A DNA stretch of 29,289 nucleotides from a virus: positions 1 to 29,289 of IMG/VR virus record IMGVR_UViG_3300009177_000095. The stretch is one strand, 5' to 3'. The stretch's first letter is position 1; each line of letters begins with the position of its first letter. Both the position numbers and the translations under genes were made by a program. The notes below the pieces were generated by a model. The model was not told the origin of the DNA, made no database searches, and worked only from the letters and a program-made list of their open reading frames with translations. This document shows positions 22,327-27,386 of the stretch, in pieces.

Positions 22327-22584
22327 CTACGACTTGTCGATTCCGATGCGTCCCGCGCGATCCGTGAGGTCCGCGAGATCGAGGTAGTTCTGCTGCTCGA
22401 GCGACCCGACATCACGGGCAAACTGGAGCTGCTGGTCGATGGTGTCTCTACCCCGCTCCGCCGTGACGTCCGCCGACTTCCGCCACTCGCTCCGATCCCG
22501 CCAGACCCGCTGCCGCGAAATCCGGGGCGTGTCCTTGGGTGCCTTGATCTCGTGGAACCGGGTCGGCTTGTTGAGCGCTTTCAT
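22327..22584 (-). CDS. hypothetical charged helical protein
   Basis: Protein of 85 residues, with AGGGTGAACAAGTC before ATG. It is charged and helical: RFHEIKAPKDTPRISRQRVWRDRSEWRK at the N-terminus, then an amphipathic helix RDTIDQQLQFARDVGSLEQQNYLDLADLTDRAG. No recognised family. It lies between TerS and an acidic small protein; the function is unknown, perhaps a packaging accessory. Confidence 0.5.
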   Translation of the reverse strand: MKALNKPTRFHEIKAPKDTPRISRQRVWRDRSEWRKSADVTAERGRDTIDQQLQFARDVGSLEQQNYLDLADLTDRAGRIGIDKS

Positions 22585-22591
22585 GACTTGT

Positions 22592-23206
22592 TCACCCTAC
22601 TTTGCGGGCTTCATCTTCCGCAAAGCCTTCGTCCCCAGGTTGCGAACCATCCCGATGAACGCTTTCTGTTCCTTGTTCGGGGGTTTCTTCCCCTGCCATT
22701 CCGTCGGGTCCTTCTTTGGCCTGCCCATTTCGGCTCTCCTGTGTAATGTCGATGGCCCGGGCCTCCCCCAGCACTTGGGCCACGAGGTCCAGAGCCTCGG
22801 CGTCGATTGTGTGCACGACCTCTGCCTGGATCTTCGTGGGAGCTCGCTTGCCCGCGCGATCGAGGATATCCTGCGCCGTGGCCGCGGCCCCGAGCTGGCT
22901 CCGCACGCAATCCGACCGCTCGAACAGCCTCTCCATGACCTGCTTCTCGACGTAGAAGGCCCGATTCGCCTCCGCCAGGATCGCAGTATCTAGGAGCTTG
23001 GAGCTCTTGCTGATGTCGGTGACGAACGTGCTCTCCAGCGCAATCAAGTACCGGGCGACCCGCGGTCGCTTGAAGATATTGATCACGTACGTCGAATCCA
23101 GGTCCAGGAACCGGGCGATCACGGCGTCGCTCATGCCAGATGCTCGCATCATCGCGGCACGCCGCTCGATCGGTTCCAGGTCTCGCCATTCGTTGTGTCT
23201 GCTCAT
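22592..23206 (-). CDS. terS: terminase small subunit (TerS)
   Basis: Protein of 204 residues. The N-terminal helices include a helix-turn-helix (MRASGMSDAVIARFLDLDSTYVINIFKRPRVARYL, about 20-54), as in DNA-binding TerS proteins. It then has a helical oligomerisation core (SSKLLDTAILAEANRAFYVEKQVMERLF) and a C-terminal acidic tail. KAQV-like segment RAPTKIQAEVVHTIDA is typical of TerS. It is two small genes upstream of terL, the normal order. The start overlaps the 53-residue gene's stop (TGAGATG). It recognises packaging sites and activates TerL. Confidence 0.7.
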   Translation of the reverse strand: MSRHNEWRDLEPIERRAAMMRASGMSDAVIARFLDLDSTYVINIFKRPRVARYLIALESTFVTDISKSSKLLDTAILAEANRAFYVEKQVMERLFERSDCVRSQLGAAATAQDILDRAGKRAPTKIQAEVVHTIDAEALDLVAQVLGEARAIDITQESRNGQAKEGPDGMAGEETPEQGTESVHRDGSQPGDEGFAEDEARKVG

Positions 23207-23207
23207 C

Positions 23208-23369
23208 TCAAAAAACCGTCAGCTCCTGCGAATCGTGGGGGCGCGGGGTAAATTGAACTGCCGTCCTCCCGTGGCACTCCACAATGTACATGAGGTTCCC
23301 CGTCCAGTAGTCGATCCTCGTCTTGACCGACTCAACGGGCTTGTCACACTTTGCGCACCAGGGCAGCAT
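23208..23369 (-). CDS. small zinc-knuckle protein
   Basis: Protein of 53 residues with the pattern WCAKCDKPVESVKTRID and VECHGRTAVQF: Cys5-x2-Cys8, then Cys32-His33, a possible zinc site. Its ATG at 23369 follows directly after the stop of the upstream membrane protein (TGA-ATG, no gap), so it is translated by coupling rather than by a strong SD. It overlaps nothing else and ends one base before TerS. Its family is known to me only as short phage CxxC proteins. Likely a small nucleic-acid or protein-binding protein. Confidence 0.55.
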   Translation of the reverse strand: MLPWCAKCDKPVESVKTRIDYWTGNLMYIVECHGRTAVQFTPRPHDSQELTVF

Positions 23370-23597
23370 TCAGCTCGAGAAGTGAATCAGGTGTGGCCCA
23401 CTGCCCAGGAGACACATCACCGCGACGATCAGCAAGATGACGACGCCTATCGCGTACAGGAGCGTCATCAGATTCGCGGGAACCTCCGAGCCCCCGACCG
23501 CCTTGATGCAGACGTTCAAGATCCAGAACACCGCCGCGATCCCGAGTGCAACGAGGAGCAACGTGAGCAAACACTCCAAGAGCCCGATGATCGTCAT
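23370..23597 (-). CDS. small two-helix membrane protein, holin candidate
   Basis: Protein of 75 residues with two strong hydrophobic helices: about 5-30 (LLECLLTLLLVALGIAAVFWIL) and about 43-65 (LMTLLYAIGVVILLIVAVMCLL), joined by a short polar loop (KAVGGSEVPAN). Size and topology match class II holins, but no other lysis gene (endolysin or spanin) is seen here. Start ATG has TAGGAG nine bases before. Next to terminase genes a membrane protein of this type is often a holin; alternatively an entry-related or envelope protein. Confidence 0.5.
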   Translation of the reverse strand: MTIIGLLECLLTLLLVALGIAAVFWILNVCIKAVGGSEVPANLMTLLYAIGVVILLIVAVMCLLGSGPHLIHFSS

Positions 23598-23609
23598 GGG
23601 ATCTATCTC

Positions 23610-24278
23610 CTATTCCTGGAACTTCTTCCAGCCACCCGACGGGGGCGCGTCTACGCCCCCCGAGTGCCCTTGTTGCAGCACCTTGTCCTCGATCTGCTTT
23701 TGCCAGTCCCTGTGCGTGGACAAGATCTCGTTGTAATCGTCCCGGTAGAACTGGTCACCCGATTCGAGCTGTTGAGCCCACTGCTTCCAGCCCTGCACGA
23801 GGCTTCCCAGCTGCCGCTGCGTTAAGCGGCCACTGTTTGTCCACAGTCCCCCGTCTTCACCGATCCACACAGCACCCGTCCCCAGGAGCTCTGAGAATCC
23901 GTCCTCGGGGCGGTCACCGTGCTCTTTACGCAGGTACTTATCGTATGCTCTGATCTGCTTGTTCCACGCGGCCTTGTCTTCGTCATTCGGGGGAGTGGCC
24001 TGGTTGTAGTACTTGTTCTCGTCCTCGTTGTGCTTGCGATCGTCCTCGGCCTTCTCTTTCGACCTCTGGTACGCGGCCTCGAGGTCCCTATCTGAGGCCA
24101 TCTTCCCAGTCGCGCTCTTGAAGAAGTCTTCGTTCCCGAGCTGGCGGGCCTGCTCCTCCAACATGCGCTGCTGGAGCTCGGACTCGTAGGTCGTGGAGAC
24201 CCCGCGATCAGTGTTGTACAGCTGGACCGTCTTCGGGTCCAGCCAGTCCCACTGAATGTTGCCAGTCGTGCCGGGCAT
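23610..24278 (-). CDS. hypothetical charged helical protein
   Basis: Protein of 222 residues; hydrophilic and helical, with a charged middle (about 60-125, rich in Glu, Asp, Lys and Arg) that may be coiled coil. Aromatic residues cluster in the C-terminal third (TGAVWIGEDGGLWTNSG, then LVQGWKQWAQQLESGDQFYRDDY). The ATG immediately follows the stop of the preceding gene (TAG-ATG). No family recognised. Its place upstream of the membrane protein and terminases could indicate a virion or lysis-related function. Confidence 0.5.
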   Translation of the reverse strand: MPGTTGNIQWDWLDPKTVQLYNTDRGVSTTYESELQQRMLEEQARQLGNEDFFKSATGKMASDRDLEAAYQRSKEKAEDDRKHNEDENKYYNQATPPNDEDKAAWNKQIRAYDKYLRKEHGDRPEDGFSELLGTGAVWIGEDGGLWTNSGRLTQRQLGSLVQGWKQWAQQLESGDQFYRDDYNEILSTHRDWQKQIEDKVLQQGHSGGVDAPPSGGWKKFQE

Positions 24279-24428
24279 CTACTTGATGAAAGGGAGATCC
24301 CGTTCCTTCGTCTTGGCGAAGTCTTTGAGCTGCTCTTCTTTCATGCCCGTCTTCGTCTTCTTCCCCGACTTGGCCCTCGCCAAGTCCGCGCCCATGAGCC
24401 GGCGTTGCTTCTTCGAGACTGCTGGCAT
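24279..24428 (-). CDS. DUF3008-like small protein
   Basis: Protein of 49 residues, MPAVSKKQRRLMGADLARAK at the start and KDFAKTKERDLPFIK at the end. This MPxxSKxQxRLMG ... DFAxTKxxxLP layout is that of the small DUF3008 family found in many phages. It is very basic. The next gene begins directly after its stop (TAG-ATG). Function unknown; possibly a nucleic-acid or capsid-associated factor. Confidence 0.7.
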   Translation of the reverse strand: MPAVSKKQRRLMGADLARAKSGKKTKTGMKEEQLKDFAKTKERDLPFIK

Positions 24429-24431
24429 AGG

Positions 24432-24587
24432 CTACCTCTTTGACTTCTGCTGGCCGAATGGCTTCGCAGTCGTGGCCTCCCCGTACGGCTTGGGCATGAA
24501 CGCCTTGCCGTACGGTGTCCCGGGATTGGGCTGGCTTGCGGGCCTCGGCTTCCCGTACTCGGGCGGCTTGCGTTTCGAGGTCTTCAT
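24432..24587 (-). CDS. small basic protein with repeated PYG motifs
   Basis: Protein of 51 residues with repeats around the motif P-(Y/F)-G-K/E/Q: EYGKP, PYGKAF, KPYGEA and KPFGQQ. It is basic, Pro-rich and unlikely to be folded. ATG at 24587 overlaps the stop of the preceding gene (ATGA). Function unknown. Such repetitive, basic short proteins might bind nucleic acid or membranes. Confidence 0.5.
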   Translation of the reverse strand: MKTSKRKPPEYGKPRPASQPNPGTPYGKAFMPKPYGEATTAKPFGQQKSKR

Positions 24588-24787
24588 GATGGCAGGTGGA
24601 CGTCCATGTCACTCGTCCACTTGACCGCCACGCCCCGCGGCGTGTCGATGAACTGCCCGTCCTTCGGGAACATCCCGTAGTCGGCCAGCTTCGTCGAGTC
24701 ACCCGTGAGGATGATCTTGCGGCGCACGTAGCAAGGCATCGTGGCTGCCATTGCCGCGATGCCTGGGTCGAGAACTGGAAGTGCCAT
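24584..24787 (-). CDS. hypothetical small protein
   Basis: Protein of 67 residues, with GGAG seven bases before ATG. A beta-rich, mixed sequence (RRKIILTGDSTKLADYGMFPKDG, then TPRGVAVKWTSDMDVHLPS). No family recognised. It is part of the group of small genes between the exported Cys-rich protein and TerS. Confidence 0.5.
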   Translation of the reverse strand: MALPVLDPGIAAMAATMPCYVRRKIILTGDSTKLADYGMFPKDGQFIDTPRGVAVKWTSDMDVHLPS

Positions 24788-24798
24788 AGCTGGCTCCT

Positions 24799-25179
24799 TT
24801 ACTGATTGTTCCCGTGCTTATGGAACTTGGCGTTCTTCTCTCTCTTGACCGGAGCTCCGTTGAGGTCGGTGCAGACGCAGGACGTCGTCGACGATCCACC
24901 GAAGATGATCGATGCGTGGAGCGTGCAGTCCTGCGCCGTGTCGTTCGCCCCGAAGCCACAGGTGTAGGCTTGTGGGGGAATCGGGATGTCGTTCGCTCGA
25001 TCGCCGACGGCGCAGGCACAGTCGGTGAGCAGGGTTGGGAACTGCGTGAAGGGATCGAGCAGGGCAGCGATCTTCACGTTCAGGCCGGCCGGCACGAGGC
25101 ATCGGCAATCGGTGCTGAACTGGAGCTGGGCGGATGCCGTTGTGGCGAAGAGTGCGACCGCGAACAGTGCTGACTTCAT
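24799..25179 (-). CDS. exported cysteine-rich protein
   Basis: Protein of 126 residues with a clear Sec signal peptide (MKSALFAVALFATTASA, cleavage after ASA near residue 17-18). The mature part has eight Cys, including CRC, CAC and CVC pairs, consistent with four disulfide bonds in the periplasm. A Lys/His-rich tail follows. SD is AAGGAG. The upstream in-frame Met at 25212 is not supported. It may be a superinfection exclusion protein, envelope protein or host-surface modifier; the function is unknown. Confidence 0.6.
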   Translation of the reverse strand: MKSALFAVALFATTASAQLQFSTDCRCLVPAGLNVKIAALLDPFTQFPTLLTDCACAVGDRANDIPIPPQAYTCGFGANDTAQDCTLHASIIFGGSSTTSCVCTDLNGAPVKREKNAKFHKHGNNQ

Positions 25180-25201
25180 GATAAGGTTCTCCTTGGCTAT
25201 C

Positions 25202-25285
25202 CCCTGCTCCAAGCAGGGTACGTTGAAGGGGGAACGCCGGTTGAGGGACCGCGGCTGGGGTGTCGCGGGGGACGTCCCTCAACCG
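25202..25285. repeat. two inverted repeats in a 115-base gap
   Basis: A 12-bp perfect inverted repeat CGGTTGAGGGAC/GTCCCTCAACCG (25238-25249 and 25274-25285) with a 24-base GC-rich spacer, and a smaller hairpin CCCTGC-TCCAA-GCAGGG (25202-25218). They lie between the 116-residue gene and the exported protein. No T-tract follows on either strand, so the role (attenuation, processing or protein binding) is open. Confidence 0.6.
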
Positions 25286-25294
25286 ACGCGTGCC

Positions 25295-25645
25295 CTAGTG
25301 AGAAGTGTCGTTACCCGAAAGAAGCGAGACGGCCTTGTCGCCCGCCTCCTTCGCCGTCTTGCACTTGAGGACCGGCTGGCCCTTCGCGTCCCGCGCGTTG
25401 ATCTTGTCGAGGACGAGGATGATCTGCTCCTTCGTGGGCTGGGGCCGAAGCGCGAGCAGGGCCTCGTTCGCGGCCCGCTCGAGCTGGTGCGGGCTCAGGG
25501 TTCCGTCCGGGACCCCCTTCTCGTCGACGCCGGTGTTTGCGACTGGCTCGTTCGGTACGAAATCGTCGGGGAGCTTGTGGCTCGGCTTGCTGGCAGCCTT
25601 CGAGCTTGCAGCGTCCCCGCTGCTCGTCTTGCTCTCGGTTGTCAT
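25295..25645 (-). CDS. first gene of the leftward operon, hydrophilic hypothetical protein
   Basis: Protein of 116 residues. ATG at 25645 has AAGGAGAACAAGA upstream; the longer frame from 25720 has no support and would start inside the promoter region. The N-terminal 40 residues are Ser/Ala/Lys-rich and disordered; the rest is an alpha-rich stretch (SPHQLERAANEALLALRPQPTKEQIILVLDKINARDAKGQ). No family recognised. As first gene after a promoter-like region it may have an early or a regulatory role. A sigma54-like element lies about 59 bases upstream. Confidence 0.5.
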   Translation of the reverse strand: MTTESKTSSGDAASSKAASKPSHKLPDDFVPNEPVANTGVDEKGVPDGTLSPHQLERAANEALLALRPQPTKEQIILVLDKINARDAKGQPVLKCKTAKEAGDKAVSLLSGNDTSH

Positions 25646-25703
25646 TCTTGTTCTCCTTGTTCTATGGGTTCTTTTTGGCCTGTGCGGCCGGCAGCTTATA
25701 CGC

Positions 25704-25720
25704 TGCAGAAGTCGTGCCAA
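25704..25720 (-). promoter_or_regulatory. sigma54-like (-24/-12) promoter element for the leftward operon
   Basis: The minus strand reads TTGGCACGACTTCTGCA: -24 box TTGGCACG, N4, -12 box CTGCA, with GG and GC ten bases apart as in sigma54 promoters. It is about 59 bases from the ATG at 25645, with two YTTCA-N5-TGAAR palindromes upstream. A TATAAG (25695-25700, minus) could be a sigma70 -10, but no good -35 is at the correct spacing. A near-identical element lies before the divergent gene at 27387. Confidence 0.45.
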
Positions 25721-25761
25721 GCTGACCGTAACAAGTGAAACACATGGAACTCATGTTACAG

Positions 25762-25776
25762 TTTCAATTAGTGAAA
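25762..25776. promoter_or_regulatory. YTTCA-N5-TGAAR palindrome, upstream of the leftward operon
   Basis: TTTCA-ATTAG-TGAAA, extended by G/C to GTTTCA...TGAAAC (25761-25777). It is about 40-55 bases upstream of the sigma54-like element on the minus strand. On the minus strand an ACATG-AGTTC-CATGT palindrome and an ATG at 25754 follow. Confidence 0.6.
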
Positions 25777-25839
25777 CAGCCACTAGCAGAAGTGTTGAAA
25801 CAGCAACAGTTATTGTAAGGTTTACAATTCATGAATTCG

Positions 25840-25854
25840 TTTCATAGTTTGAAA
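25840..25854. promoter_or_regulatory. YTTCA-N5-TGAAR palindrome, distal copy upstream of the leftward operon
   Basis: TTTCA-TAGTT-TGAAA, 64 bases beyond the site at 25762 and beside a 12-bp palindrome AATTCATGAATT (25827-25838). Half-sites TGAAAC recur at 25736 and 25796. Confidence 0.6.
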
Positions 25855-26003
25855 AGGGGATACCCTGCGGGTCCCCCAGTTGAAAATCCTTGTGGGGGGT
25901 ACAGCTAGTTAGTTAGAGTTGGAATTCGATGTTGAATTTCAGGCTGGACATCCATGTCGGCTGGCTACAAGCAGCCATCTTGGTTTCTAGCGGGAGTTGC
26001 AAC

Positions 26004-26040
26004 AAAAAAACCCGGTCCAGGTGGACCGGGTTTAATTGTT
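26004..26040 (-). terminator. rho-independent terminator of the RHH-like gene
   Basis: Stem AAACCCGGTCC-AGGT-GGACCGGGTTT (26008-26033) followed on the minus strand by a run of T (plus-strand A at 26004-26010). It directly follows the gene ending at 26051 and isolates it from the leftward operon. With T on both sides it may work in both directions. Confidence 0.9.
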
Positions 26041-26050
26041 GAGCTAGGTC

Positions 26051-26317
26051 TTAGCTCTTGTTCTTGGACTTGGCCGTGGCCTCGTCCCGCTGGCGGTTGA
26101 ACTCGGCTTCCGCGAAGTCGAGTGCCTGCGTGAAGATCGCGAGCCAGAACTCGTTCTGGCCACCGTTGGACCGCGTGTAGCCCGCGTCCTTGGCCAAGTT
26201 CTTGGCGCGCTTGCGGACGTCACCTTCGAGAACGATGTAGGATTTCGTCTCGTCGCTCTTGTCGACCTTCACGAGAGGCGCTTTCGCGACAACCTTGATC
26301 GGACCCTGACTTGCCAT
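26051..26317 (-). CDS. putative ribbon-helix-helix regulator
   Basis: Protein of 88 residues. ATG at 26317 has GGAGTTACC before it; the frame extends to 26461 but that part is not supported. Residues about 20-60 fit an RHH fold: strand KSYIVLEGD, helix VRKRAKNLAKDAG, turn, and helix NEFWLAIFTQALDFAEAEF. The C-terminus is charged and basic. It is a single-gene unit with a terminator, between the two divergent operons and flanked by palindromes, as expected of a phage transcription regulator. The RHH call is from the strand-helix-helix pattern only; an alternative is a small nucleoid-type or unrelated helical protein. Confidence 0.5.
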   Translation of the reverse strand: MASQGPIKVVAKAPLVKVDKSDETKSYIVLEGDVRKRAKNLAKDAGYTRSNGGQNEFWLAIFTQALDFAEAEFNRQRDEATAKSKNKS

Positions 26318-26419
26318 GGTAACTCCATGCGCCGTGTTGACGGCGCGGTTGGGACGGCGCGCGGAAGTCGGGCTGACTCCCGTGTTGGCCGTCGTGTTGG
26401 ACTGAATGAGCACATGACC

Positions 26420-26447
26420 ACAATACGCCGATTGCCAGTCCGTGCAA
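26420..26447 (-). promoter_or_regulatory. possible sigma70 promoter for the RHH-like gene
   Basis: On the minus strand TTGCAC (26447-26442) and TATTGT (26425-26420) are separated by 16 bases, about 100 bases upstream of the ATG at 26317. CACATGAC words (26411, 26459) flank it. Weak match; low confidence. Confidence 0.3.
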
Positions 26448-26656
26448 CAAAAATCGACCACATGACGAAAAAAAGTTTCGCTTGTGTTTTCGCTGTGTTG
26501 GCCGTTCGAGCACGGGTTTCAAAGGTTGAGCCACAAGCGGCGGCCACAAGCGGCCAACAAGTCCCATCGGATCAACCGTTGGACGCCAAGGCACATGCTC
26601 GGCTTCTTGCTCCGGCTCCTGCTCCAGCTGGTGCCCCAGCCGGTGCCTGGGCTCTT

Positions 26657-26676
26657 GCTGGGGCTCCTGCCCCAGC
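26657..26676. repeat. perfect GC-rich hairpin
   Basis: GCTGGGGC-TCCT-GCCCCAGC, an 8-bp stem with a 4-base loop, within a run of similar imperfect GC-rich words (GGTGCCCCAGC, GGTGCC, GGGGCTCCTG). No T-tract. Possibly a structural or protein-binding element. Confidence 0.55.
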
Positions 26677-26810
26677 GGGTGCTCTAGCGCAGAGTCCCCA
26701 GCACATGCAACCTGGGGTTTAAGCTCTTCCTATTAGTGGTCACAGCTGATTTCGGTTTCCCTTTTTCCAAGGAGTGGTCACACCTGGTTTGTAAATCCAG
26801 TCAGCATGGG

Positions 26811-26825
26811 CTTCAGTTATTGAAG
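26811..26825. promoter_or_regulatory. YTTCA-N5-TGAAR palindrome in the control region
   Basis: CTTCA-GTTAT-TGAAG, followed on the plus strand by ACATG-AGCTCC-CATGT (26831-26846), the same combination seen in inverted orientation at 25762. An ATG lies 7 bases downstream (26833, 42-residue ORF, no SD). Confidence 0.55.
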
Positions 26826-26874
26826 TTCCCACATGAGCTCCCATGTTGTTCGTCCATGTTGCCCGAGTATGTTG

Positions 26875-26919
26875 ACGGTTATTGGTTCTGTTATGTGTTA
26901 TATTCACGGTTGTTGGTTC
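26875..26919 (+). repeat. two 14-bp direct repeats (iteron-like)
   Basis: ACGGTTATTGGTTC (26875-26888) and ACGGTTGTTGGTTC (26906-26919), one mismatch, start points 31 bases apart (about three helical turns). They lie next to the inverted repeat and AT-rich tract. Confidence 0.6.
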
Positions 26920-27092
26920 CCCTTGACCCTCTCTCTCTCTATAGACTTTATTCACGATTAATCTTTGCGGCTGTAAATCTCCCTTAATCCAGAATAATAT
27001 ATGTTATATATAAAAAATATTTTAAAAGAAATTAAATAAGAACAAGCTCTTTGAAACTTCATTCTAGGAAAGAGAAAGAGGGTCAAGGGGAA
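26917..27092. repeat. 16-bp inverted repeat enclosing an AT-rich tract, candidate origin
   Basis: TTCCCCTTGACCCTCT (26917-26932) is matched by AGAGGGTCAAGGGGAA (27077-27092), a perfect inverted repeat with 144 bases between. The enclosed DNA is strongly AT-rich between about 26985 and 27050 (runs of A/T including TATATATAAAAAATATTTTA), by far the lowest GC in the window. With the neighbouring direct repeats this fits a duplex-unwinding region. No initiator gene is recognised in the window. Confidence 0.5.
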
Positions 27093-27225
27093 GCAAGAAC
27101 GGATGGAGATACACATGACGGAAGGCTAGTGCTCGCTGAGGCTCGCACCTGTAACTCTCACCCCGTCCCCCTAATGCCAAGGAACCGCAGGTTCCAAGGT
27201 CATTCCAGTCCTGTTCTACCAGCTA

Positions 27226-27262
27226 GTTATTACCCGGCTACAGCAGTAGCCGGTGTAATAAC
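27226..27262 (+). other. large hairpin upstream of the zinc-ribbon gene
   Basis: GTTATTAC-CCGGCTAC-AGCA-GTAGCCGG-T-GTAATAAC: a 16-bp stem with one bulged T and a 4-base loop. No T-tract follows, so not a terminator. It may be an RNA element of a leader or a cruciform. A smaller hairpin GGAACC-GCA-GGTTCC lies at 27181-27195. Confidence 0.65.
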
Positions 27263-27302
27263 AGTAGTAATGCCGTGGCTGGTTCATAATAGCCCATTGT
27301 GC

Positions 27303-27319
27303 TTGGCATGGTATCTGCA
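27303..27319 (+). promoter_or_regulatory. sigma54-like (-24/-12) element for the rightward gene
   Basis: TTGGCATG-GTAT-CTGCA with GG and GC ten bases apart, 67 bases upstream of the ATG at 27387. Compare TTGGCACG-ACTT-CTGCA before the leftward operon: the two agree at all but one of the conserved bases. Confidence 0.4.
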
Positions 27320-27386
27320 TACCCATAAGGACAGGCATGGTTCTTACACCTGTAGCCATGCTACCTAACAACCAAGGAGGACGTAC

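Larger units (their letters stand above)
25646..26003. other. control region between the leftward operon and its upstream single-gene unit
   Basis: About 358 bases without a convincing gene. Holds the sigma54-like element, two YTTCA-N5-TGAAR palindromes with extra half-sites, the AATTCATGAATT palindrome, and short hairpins (CCCCC...GGGGG around 25874-25898). Two tiny ORFs on the minus strand, 25764..25832 (22 residues, five Cys) and 25662..25754 (30 residues), begin 7 bases after the palindromes but lack an SD. Confidence 0.6.
26318..27386. other. 1.07-kb intergenic control region, origin-like
   Basis: No convincing gene. In order: CACATG words (26411, 26459, 26592, 26702, 26830, 27112), a GC-rich hairpin cluster (about 26600-26690, with GCTGGGGC-TCCT-GCCCCAGC at 26657-26676), a YTTCA-N5-TGAAR site (26811), two 14-bp direct repeats (26875 and 26906), a 16-bp inverted repeat (26917 and 27077) enclosing an AT-rich tract (26985-27050), a large hairpin (27226-27262) and a sigma54-like element (27303). 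The ORFs here lack starts with SD or good codon bias. Confidence 0.6.

Noticed and set aside
25662-25832. Two tiny ORFs (22 and 30 residues) downstream of palindromes
   Set aside because: No SD; the second contains the sigma54-like element and the putative transcript start. Recorded only as context for the palindromes.
26517-26530. Near-match TTTCA-N5-TGAG
   Set aside because: One arm base differs; not counted among the sites though it lies in the control region.
26740-26955. Minus-strand 71-residue ORF in the control region
   Set aside because: No SD or codon bias; it crosses the direct repeats and inverted repeat, so its similarity to the plus-strand frame at 27051 only reflects the inverted repeat.
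27120-27300. Possible tRNA on either strand, from segments resembling a D-arm (TAGCTGGTAGAA) and paired stems
   Set aside because: No TTCGAAT-type T-arm and no consistent cloverleaf with a 7-bp acceptor stem could be built.
27051-27368. Plus-strand 105-residue ORF
   Set aside because: TTG start without SD, covers the large hairpin and repeat arms, odd composition.
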